From: Actinomycetes bacterium
GTDB lineage: Bacteria > Actinomycetota > Acidimicrobiia > Acidimicrobiales > Palsa-688
Length of the DNA: 5,429 nt
Reading direction: 5' to 3'
NCBI GenBank assembly: GCA_021827225.1
Contig: JAKAXG010000350.1
Location: forward strand, 1-5,429
Positions 1 through 4,862 of the stretch are shown in pieces; positions within the stretch are counted from its first letter, which is position 1; every line of letters begins with the position of its first letter. The position numbers were made by a program, and so were the translations under genes. The notes beneath the pieces were generated by a model that did not search any database, was not told the origin of the DNA, and saw only the letters and a list, made by a program, of their open reading frames with translations.

Positions 1-252
1 ATCTTCAGCTTCGGAGACGCCCGCTTCTACGGCTCCATGGGAGGCACCCCCCTGACCGGGGCGGTCACCGGCATCGCCGCCACCCCCACCGGAAACGGCT
101 ACTGGCTCGCGGGACGTGACGGCGGGGTCTTCAGCTTCGGCAGCGCCGGGTTCTTCGGATCGGCCACCGGGCTGCCGGCCAGCCACCAGGTGGTCGGTAT
201 CGAGGCCACCCCCACGGGAGGAGGCTACTGGCTCGTGGCGTCAGCGACACCA
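1..252 (+). repeat. Two tandem 126-base coding repeats (42-residue units)
   Basis: Unit 1 is 1-126 and unit 2 is 127-252, in exact register. By eye 22 of 42 residues are identical between the units, including FSFG at unit positions 2-5, GS at 11-12 and ATPTG plus GYWL at 27-36. Unit 1 ends in DGG, whereas unit 2 decays to ATP, marking the end of the array. More copies almost certainly lie upstream of the window, because unit 1 begins in mid-pattern at the window edge. Confidence 0.85.
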
Positions 253-696
253 GTAGTGACACCTCCCGGCCCGACAGCGGGGGTGAACGTCTACCTGTCC
301 CGCACCGGGGTGGCCGACTGCTCAGCGGTCTATCCGGTCGCCCGGTCCGTGACGCCTCCCCAGGTCCTGGCCGGGGCCATCAGCGCTCTCCTGGCCGGTC
401 CCACCTCCGCCGAGAAGGCCTCCGGATACACCAGCTTCTTCTCGTCGGCCACCGCCGGGATGCTGAACTGGGCGCATGTCGGCACCAACGGGGTGGCCCG
501 CATCGACTTCGCCAACTTCTCGTCGATCATCCCGAACGCCTCCACGTCGTGCGGCTCGCAAATGCTGCTGTCGGCCCTGAACCACACCGCCACCCAGTTC
601 GCCAGCGTCAGGAGCGCCGTCTATTCGTTCGACGGGAACGTGGCGGCCTTCTACAACTGGCTGCAGTTGGCAGCACCGCCGGCGCCGGCCAGCTGA
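1..696 (+). CDS. Repeat-containing surface/secreted protein with C-terminal GerMN domain (5' end outside window)
   Basis: The reading frame is open from the first base to a TGA at 694-696, so the start lies upstream; 231 residues are visible. Residues 1-84 are two 42-residue repeats with FSFG, A.F.GS, GI.ATPTG.GYWL signatures, a repeat style frequent in Acidimicrobiia secreted proteins; the unit length would suit a beta-propeller blade (inference). A short Pro/Thr linker (about 84-92) leads to a GerMN-like domain (about 94-225): NVYLSR, PVARSV, a LLAGPTSAEKASGYTS block, VARIDF, then QMLLSALNHTATQFASV and a final SFDG. GerMN domains occur in Bacillus spore-germination GerM and in actinobacterial LpqB lipoproteins; their biochemical role is poorly defined. 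Two cysteines (107 and 184 of the visible part) could form a disulfide, fitting an exported protein. No signal peptide can be seen because the N-terminus is missing. The gene ends in an Ala/Pro-rich tail. The domain call is fairly secure; cellular function is unknown. Confidence 0.85.
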   Translation: MFSFGDARFYGSMGGTPLTGAVTGIAATPTGNGYWLAGRDGGVFSFGSAGFFGSATGLPASHQVVGIEATPTGGGYWLVASATPVVTPPGPTAGVNVYLSRTGVADCSAVYPVARSVTPPQVLAGAISALLAGPTSAEKASGYTSFFSSATAGMLNWAHVGTNGVARIDFANFSSIIPNASTSCGSQMLLSALNHTATQFASVRSAVYSFDGNVAAFYNWLQLAAPPAPAS

Positions 697-762
697 TACG
701 GCGGGCCCGCCCCCGGCTCGGCGCTGGCGGTCCCGACCAAAGCCTTGGACCATTTCCCCTGT

Positions 763-779
763 CCCGGTCCCTGGCCGGG
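763..779 (+). other. Weak hairpin downstream of the GerMN gene
   Basis: CCCGG (763-767) can pair with CCGGG (775-779) across a 7-base loop. There is no following T-run, so this is only a weak candidate for transcription termination between the GerMN-domain gene and the exporter operon. A five-base GC stem is expected often by chance in DNA this rich in G and C. Confidence 0.15.
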
Positions 780-791
780 TCGTAGCGTCGC

Positions 792-820
792 CACGGTGCG
801 GTCACGAGGACCGCCCCGTG
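792..820 (+). promoter_or_regulatory. Imperfect inverted repeat in exporter leader (operator or RNA hairpin)
   Basis: The outer arms CACGG (792-796) and CCGTG (816-820) and the inner arms GCGGTC (798-803) and GACCGC (809-814) pair perfectly, separated by one T/C mismatch (797/815), around the 5-base loop ACGAG. That gives 11 pairs in 12 positions. It ends 16 bases before the ATG of the ABC ATPase and just upstream of its GGAG ribosome-binding site. The dyad could be the operator of a TetR-like or similar dimeric repressor, as is common for drug exporters, or a leader hairpin affecting translation. No regulator gene lies in the window, so the role is inferred. Confidence 0.45.
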
Positions 821-827
821 AGACCTC

Positions 828-831
828 GGAG
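828..831 (+). promoter_or_regulatory. Ribosome-binding site of the ABC ATPase gene
   Basis: GGAG at 828-831 lies five bases before the ATG at 837 and supports that start. The first conserved ABC residues (the V.T.GL.K.FG block) begin about 17 residues in, which also fits. Confidence 0.6.
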
Positions 832-836
832 ACGCC

Positions 837-1799
837 ATGACCATCAGCGTCGACTCCGCCACTCGCCGGGGCAACGGCGAGCCGGTCATCCATACAGAAG
901 GGCTTACCAAGCGGTTCGGGCACTTCACCGCCCTCGACAGGCTCAGCCTGGACGTCTTCCGCGGGGAGGTGTTCGGATTCCTCGGTCCCAACGGAGCCGG
1001 TAAGTCCACCACCCTCCGATTGCTGCTCGGGCTGATCCGGCCGAGCAGCGGTACCGCCCGGATCTTCGATATGGACGTGGGCCAGGTGAAGCGGGTCCAT
1101 GAACGGATCGCCTACGTGCCCGGGGACGTGGCCCTCTGGCCCCGCTTCACCGGCGCCCAGTGCCTGGCTCTCTTCGGCGGCCTGCACGGTTCGGTGGACG
1201 TCAAGAAACGGGACGAGCTGGTGGAGCGGTTCCAGCTCGACACCTCCAAGCGGGCTCGGGCGTACTCCAAGGGCAACCGGCAGAAGGTGGCGCTGGTGGC
1301 GGCGTTCGCCGCCCGTGCCGATCTGATCCTGTTGGACGAGCCGACCAGCGGGCTCGACCCGCTGATGGAAGCCGAGTTCGTCAGCGCGGTGCGGGACGTG
1401 GCCGCCGAAGGCCGCACCGTGTTCCTCTCCTCCCACATCCTGTCCGAGGTCGAGACGCTGTCCGAGCGGGTGGGTATCCTGCGGGAGGGGAGGCTCGTAG
1501 AGGTGGCCGACGTCGGGAAACTGCGGGCCATGCACGGCACCGAACTGGACATCGACCTCGACGGCCCGCCACCCGAGCTGAGCGGTGTGGCCGGCGTCTC
1601 CCGGGTGGACACGACCCCCGAGGGCATCCGGGTACAGGTGGCGGGAGAGCCGGGTCCGCTCCTTCAGGCCCTGGCCCCGGCCAGGGTGACCGGCCTGAGA
1701 TCCCGCGAGGCCTCGCTGGAGGAGATCTTCCTCGGGTACTACGACCGGGGTTCCGCAAAGGGGAGCATCCCAGACGGGCAGGTGGATCATGGCAACTGA
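837..1799 (+). CDS. ABC exporter ATP-binding protein (antibiotic/multidrug type)
   Basis: This 320-residue cytoplasmic ATPase should power the membrane protein encoded immediately downstream. Visible motifs in order are Walker A GPNGAGKST (50-58), a Q-loop region reading IAYVPGD (91-97) with Gly where most ABC proteins have Gln, the signature SKGNRQK (144-150) in place of LSGGQ, Walker B LILLDEP (163-169), D-loop SGLD (171-174) and the switch His in SSH (200). The modified Q-loop and SKGNRQK signature are typical, from family knowledge, of the CcmA-like (COG1131) ATPases paired with two-half permeases such as the tetronasin TnrB2 type, so they are not evidence of inactivation. Residues 235-300 form the C-terminal domain usual in this group, ending in the conserved EASLEEIFLGYY element. 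The ATG start has a GGAG site. The 3' end overlaps the permease start by 11 bases, indicating co-translation. The substrate cannot be inferred. Confidence 0.96.
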   Translation: MTISVDSATRRGNGEPVIHTEGLTKRFGHFTALDRLSLDVFRGEVFGFLGPNGAGKSTTLRLLLGLIRPSSGTARIFDMDVGQVKRVHERIAYVPGDVALWPRFTGAQCLALFGGLHGSVDVKKRDELVERFQLDTSKRARAYSKGNRQKVALVAAFAARADLILLDEPTSGLDPLMEAEFVSAVRDVAAEGRTVFLSSHILSEVETLSERVGILREGRLVEVADVGKLRAMHGTELDIDLDGPPPELSGVAGVSRVDTTPEGIRVQVAGEPGPLLQALAPARVTGLRSREASLEEIFLGYYDRGSAKGSIPDGQVDHGN

Positions 1800-3444
1800 C
1801 CTGGCGCCGGCACCGGCACCGGCTCCGGCCCCTTCACCGGTCGCCGTTGAAGCGCCTCCCGCACTGCTGCACGCCGAGCGGGCGGGCATCGGCCTCGCCG
1901 TCCGCCAGATCTGGCTCGGCGCGGTGGTGGTCCTGGCGTCCATCGGATTCCTCCTGTGGGCCGGAAGCGAGGCCTACAACAAGTCGGCCGAGCAGGGCGG
2001 CGGGATCATGACCGCCCTGGCGGACAACCCGGCCGTCCGAGCCATCTACGGCCTGCCGACCGCCATCAGCACCGTGGGAGGCTTCACCGTCTGGCGGGTC
2101 GCCCTGTTCGTCACCCTCCTCGGCACGGTGTGGATCGCGCTGGCCACGACCCGCGTGCTGCGAGGGAACGAGGAGAGCGGCCGCCTGGACCTGGTCCTGG
2201 CGAACCCGATCTCCCTCATGCGCTCGACGGTCACCAACCTGGTCGCGGTCATGGCGGTGCCGGTGCTGGCCGCCCTCCTCACCGCCCTGGTGCTCCTGGC
2301 GGCCGGCGCCGAGACCGGGGGATCCTGGCTCTACGGTGCCGGCCTGGGGCTCCTGCTGGCCACTTTCGCCGGAGTGGCGGCGCTGGCGTCGCAGTTCCTG
2401 CCGGAACGGCGGCGGGCCGCGGGGATCACCATGGGCGTGCTGTTCGCCACGTTCGTTCTCCACATGTGGGCCGACGGCGGCACCAACGCCCAGTGGGCCC
2501 GCTGGCTCAGCCCGTTCGGATGGCTGGAGAACCTGCACGCCTTCGGGGGCAACGAAACCCTGCCCCTGATCCCGCTGGCGGTGGCACCCGTGGTCCTCGT
2601 GGCCGCGGCGCTGGCTCTGGTCACCAGGCGGGACGAGGGCGCCGGGCTGGTCCGGGCGGACGACACCAAGCGGGGTGGCACCGCCATGCTGTCAGGACCG
2701 CTGTCCTTCTCCATCCGGCAGCGGGCCGGTGAGTTGATCGCCTGGGCGGCGGCCGTCGCCGTCCTCGGGATCATGTCAGGTGGTTTGGCGGAGTCACTGG
2801 TCGGCTTCCCCCAGACTCAGCCACAGGCCATGCAGATGCTGAGTCAGGTGGGGATGGCCGAGGCGGTCACCCCGGGCGGTTTCATAGCCGTGATGAACAT
2901 CTTCTACGCCGTGGTGCTCGCCGGGTATGCCATCTCCTGCCTCCACGGCCTCTATGACGACGAGATCACCAACCGGTTGGACCTGCCGTACTCGAACAGC
3001 GTGACCCGCACCGGGTGGTCCGGATCCACCGTGGTCACCACCACCGCCGGCCTCGTGGCACTGACGGTGGTGCTGGGCGCCGGCACCTGGCTCGGGTCGA
3101 TCTTCTCGGGCGCCGGTCTGTCCGCCGGGGACTCGTTCTCATCGGCCGCCAACGTCCTCCCGGTGCCGGTGATGTTCCTGGGGCTGGCAGTGCTGTTCCA
3201 CGGGATCCGCCCGTCGTGGACCATCGGAGTCGTCGGAGTTCTGGCCATCGGCCTGTACCTGGTGGATCTGATCGGCCCGGCCCTGTCATGGCCGACCTGG
3301 GTCGTGGACCTGTCCCCGTACCAGCACCTGGCCCTGGTCCCCGTGCAGTCAGCGGCGTGGACGGCCACCGTGGTGATCCTGGCCATCGCCGTCACGGCCG
3401 GGGCGATCGGACTGGCCACCTACGCCCGCCGGGACCTTCAGTGA
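1789..3444 (+). CDS. ABC exporter permease, two-half ABC-2 type (polyketide-antibiotic exporter-like)
   Basis: A 551-residue integral membrane protein. About 12 hydrophobic segments can be picked out by eye, roughly at 39-58, 103-122, 148-172, 181-202, 211-227, 259-278, 316-334, 366-386, 413-433, 458-472, 478-496 and 522-545. It matches the TnrB3-like family (COG3559, putative exporter of polyketide antibiotics) in length and style. The halves repeat each other: E-S-GRLDLVLANPIS (129-142) corresponds to EITNRLDLPYSNSV (392-405), and WLSPFGWLENL (239-249) to DLSPYQHLALV (507-517), each followed by a membrane segment and an R-R-D ending (280-282 and 547-549). One protein may therefore supply both transmembrane halves of the transporter (inference). 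The N-terminus carries an Ala-Pro stretch before the first membrane segment. The ATG lies inside the ATPase reading frame, with a GGTGG-like site only three bases upstream, so translation probably depends on coupling. Substrate is unknown; efflux of a hydrophobic compound is the best guess. Confidence 0.94.
   Translation: MATDLAPAPAPAPAPSPVAVEAPPALLHAERAGIGLAVRQIWLGAVVVLASIGFLLWAGSEAYNKSAEQGGGIMTALADNPAVRAIYGLPTAISTVGGFTVWRVALFVTLLGTVWIALATTRVLRGNEESGRLDLVLANPISLMRSTVTNLVAVMAVPVLAALLTALVLLAAGAETGGSWLYGAGLGLLLATFAGVAALASQFLPERRRAAGITMGVLFATFVLHMWADGGTNAQWARWLSPFGWLENLHAFGGNETLPLIPLAVAPVVLVAAALALVTRRDEGAGLVRADDTKRGGTAMLSGPLSFSIRQRAGELIAWAAAVAVLGIMSGGLAESLVGFPQTQPQAMQMLSQVGMAEAVTPGGFIAVMNIFYAVVLAGYAISCLHGLYDDEITNRLDLPYSNSVTRTGWSGSTVVTTTAGLVALTVVLGAGTWLGSIFSGAGLSAGDSFSSAANVLPVPVMFLGLAVLFHGIRPSWTIGVVGVLAIGLYLVDLIGPALSWPTWVVDLSPYQHLALVPVQSAAWTATVVILAIAVTAGAIGLATYARRDLQ
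1804..1839 (+). repeat. Ala-Pro codon tandem repeat in permease N-terminus
   Basis: Five successive GCN-CCN hexamers followed by TCA-CCG encode AP repeats at residues 6-17 of the permease, ahead of its first membrane segment. Such low-complexity Ala/Pro tails are common in high-GC actinobacterial membrane proteins and may vary in copy number between strains. No function is evident. Confidence 0.7.
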
Positions 3445-3461
3445 CCGGCGGGGGCCGCCGG
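3445..3461 (+). terminator. GC hairpin directly after the permease stop
   Basis: CCGGCG (3445-3450) pairs perfectly with CGCCGG (3456-3461) around the 5-base loop GGGGC, starting at the base after the permease TGA. There is no T-run after it. The position suits an end-of-operon RNA structure, but intrinsic termination is unproven. Confidence 0.35.
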
Positions 3462-3470
3462 ACGGAAGGC

Positions 3471-3493
3471 GACCGGCATGGTCTCAGCCGGTC
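3471..3493. terminator. Second convergent-region hairpin
   Basis: GACCGGC (3471-3477) pairs perfectly with GCCGGTC (3487-3493) around a 9-base loop. It lies 27 bases past the permease stop, between converging genes. Being a dyad it could act on transcripts from either strand. No T-run is present on either side. Confidence 0.35.
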
Positions 3494-3513
3494 ACCGTCC
3501 ACCTCGGCCCGGA

Positions 3514-3594
3514 TCAGCCCGTCAGGTCATCGGCCGGACCCACCCGTCGGTCGGCGATGACCCTCCTGGCGTAGGCCTCGTACTCGCTCTTCTG
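3514..3594 (-). other. Coding-like in-frame extension beyond the CMD-family stop codon
   Basis: Directly after the TGA at 3597-3595, the same frame continues for 26 codons to a second TGA at 3516-3514. The peptide begins QKSEYEAYARRVIADR and ends ADDLTG. By eye 23 of its 26 third positions are G or C and its composition is protein-like. It could be a former C-terminus cut off by a nonsense mutation, a sequencing error, occasional readthrough, or chance in GC-rich DNA. It overlaps the hairpin at 3525-3562, which favours a non-coding role in termination. It has no start codon or ribosome-binding site of its own that I can support. Confidence 0.3.
3525..3562. terminator. Long imperfect hairpin between converging operons
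   Basis: GGTCATCG (3525-3532) pairs with CGATGACC (3555-3562) as a perfect 8-base outer stem. Inside it, CC (3534-3535) pairs with GG (3553-3554) and GACC (3537-3540) with GGTC (3549-3552), leaving single unpaired G residues at 3533 and 3536 and an 8-base loop. Fourteen pairs make it the strongest structure in this gap. It lies 33 bases past the stop of the minus-strand gene and 80 past the permease stop, so it could serve as a shared bidirectional terminator. It lacks U-tracts. Confidence 0.4.
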
Positions 3595-3999
3595 TCAAGC
3601 CTCGCCGCCGTTGTTCCGGCGGCGCCTGGACCGGGCGATGGTCTCCTCGACGATGGAGTTGATGCGGGCGCCGTTGGGCCAGCCGGCGTAGTGGCTGAGG
3701 AAGATGACGATCTCGCGCAGCGCGTCGTCATCCAGTTCGCCGTTGGAGTGCGCCGCCGGGATCTGGATGCCGAGCACGTCGGCCGCTCCCTGGCCGGCGA
3801 GCAGGCCGATGAGCAGGAGACGGCGGTCCCGGTCCGACAGCCCCGGCCGGTCCCAGATGTCGGCGAAGAGGTGGTCGGCGGTGTAGCGGAAGAAGTCGCC
3901 GTCGCCGTCGGTCATGTCGAAACCGTAGACCTGCTCCATCTTGAGCAGGCCCTTGCGGCGCAACTCAGGCAGGTCCCTGAACCTGTCGGGACCGGTCAT
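3595..3999 (-). CDS. Carboxymuconolactone decarboxylase (CMD) family protein
   Basis: A 134-residue, mostly helical protein of the usual size for a single CMD/AhpD-fold domain. Recognisable parts are the LSDRDRRLLLIGLLAGQG helix (54-71), the AAHSNGELDDDALREIVIFLSHYAGWPNG core (82-110) ending in the YAGWP motif typical of PcaC-like proteins, and a basic C-terminal RSRRRR (123-128). It contains no cysteine, so it is not an AhpD-type CxxC peroxidase. True 4-carboxymuconolactone decarboxylase acts in protocatechuate breakdown, but no other pca gene is seen here; a related decarboxylase or isomerase-like role is more likely (inference). The ATG at 3999 overlaps the preceding gene's stop as ATGA and follows a strong GGAGGAGGAG site (4014-4005), so the start is secure. 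It is the last gene of the minus-strand operon visible here. Confidence 0.87.
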   Translation of the reverse strand: MTGPDRFRDLPELRRKGLLKMEQVYGFDMTDGDGDFFRYTADHLFADIWDRPGLSDRDRRLLLIGLLAGQGAADVLGIQIPAAHSNGELDDDALREIVIFLSHYAGWPNGARINSIVEETIARSRRRRNNGGEA

Positions 4000-4862
4000 G
4001 CCCGCTCCTCCTCCGGTAGGCCCAGCCCCGGACCCAGCCGTTCCAGGGCCAACCTGGCCAGGGGCACGTCGACGCCCAGCCGGTCGGCCAGCTCGGTGGC
4101 GTAACGGAGGTCCTTCTCCCCCAGGGACCGGACGTGGGAGAACACCTCGAACCAGAAGTCGCCCACCGGGATGGGGGCCGCCGTGGCCCGGTGCATGACG
4201 GCTCCCGGACCGCCGGTGACCGAATCGGTGTGGCGGACCACCCTGCCCAGCGCTACCAGGTCCAACCCGGCGGCCTCAGCCAGGCGCTGGGCTTCTGTGG
4301 CCGCCGTGAAGCTGACGAAGTGGAGGAGGTTGCGGGCCAGTTTCATCCCGGTCCCGGCGCCGACCGGCCCGGCGTGGATGACCTGGGATCCCATCAGCCG
4401 CAGGACCGGCTCCACCCCGGCGAAGGCCTCCTCGGAGCCGCCGACCAGGATCGCCAGTTCCCCCCGGGCGGCGCCCATGGCCCCGCCCGACACCGGCGCG
4501 TCCAACACCCGAACCCCCGACGGCGCCGCTCTGGCGGCGAGGGCGGCCGGGGTGTCGGGTGCGACGGTGGAGTGGATCACCACCGTGAGCGGGCGACCCT
4601 CCGGGCGCCGGCCCGCGACGGCGAGAAGCTGGTCGAGAACCTCGCTCACCTGGCCGTCGTCTCGGACCATGACCGAAACCACGTCGACCGATACCGCCAG
4701 GTCCGCCACGGAGCTGGCCGCCCTGGCCCCCGCCGCGGCCAGCTCGGCTACCGGTTCGGCCATGACGTCGTAGACCCACAACTCGGTCGCCTCATCGGCT
4801 ACCAGCCGCAGGGCCATCGGCTTGCCGATGTTGCCCAGACCGATGAACCCGACGGCGCCCAT
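3996..4862 (-). CDS. 3-hydroxyisobutyrate dehydrogenase family NAD(P)-dependent oxidoreductase
   Basis: A 288-residue beta-hydroxyacid dehydrogenase, normal length for the family. It should oxidise a beta-hydroxy acid, or reduce the matching semialdehyde, with NAD(P). Visible motifs are the Rossmann fold start VGFIGLGNIGKPMA (4-17, nucleotide-binding GLGNIG), the substrate-binding DAPVSGG..GA..G.L block (121-136), the catalytic Lys in GTGMKLARN (K174, with N178), and KDLRYA (250-255). The acidic D32 after the second beta strand would favour NAD over NADP (inference). I chose the ATG at 4862 because the Rossmann motif begins there and it overlaps the upstream stop as TGATG; the frame is open further upstream, but those residues are Arg/Pro/Gly-rich shadow sequence over the upstream gene. 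No good ribosome-binding site precedes it, so expression probably relies on coupling. Substrate is undetermined: 3-hydroxyisobutyrate, tartronate semialdehyde and related acids are all possible. Confidence 0.93.
   Translation of the reverse strand: MGAVGFIGLGNIGKPMALRLVADEATELWVYDVMAEPVAELAAAGARAASSVADLAVSVDVVSVMVRDDGQVSEVLDQLLAVAGRRPEGRPLTVVIHSTVAPDTPAALAARAAPSGVRVLDAPVSGGAMGAARGELAILVGGSEEAFAGVEPVLRLMGSQVIHAGPVGAGTGMKLARNLLHFVSFTAATEAQRLAEAAGLDLVALGRVVRHTDSVTGGPGAVMHRATAAPIPVGDFWFEVFSHVRSLGEKDLRYATELADRLGVDVPLARLALERLGPGLGLPEEERA
4005..4014 (-). promoter_or_regulatory. Strong ribosome-binding site of the CMD-family gene
   Basis: On the minus strand 4014-4005 reads GGAGGAGGAG, ending five bases before the ATG at 3999. 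It sits inside the final codons of the dehydrogenase gene (the EEER stretch), so the CMD gene can start both by coupling and by its own site. Confidence 0.75.

Noticed and set aside
671..710. Palindromes GCCGGCGCCGGC (678-689) and GCGGGCCCGC (701-710) near the end of the GerMN gene
   Set aside because: They have no loop, and the first lies in Ala/Pro codons. Such short GC palindromes are expected by chance in this sequence, and no T-run follows.
651..1943. Long minus-strand open frame (430 codons) opposite the ABC ATPase
   Set aside because: It lies antisense to a gene with complete ABC motifs. Its product is rich in Gly, Arg, Pro, His and Gln with no recognisable domain, as expected for a shadow frame in high-GC DNA.
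3478..4104. Plus-strand open frame (208 codons) across the CMD-family gene
   Set aside because: It is antisense to the CMD-family gene, which has a recognisable core, a strong ribosome-binding site and an ATGA junction. The plus-strand product shows no domain and would collide with the operon structure.
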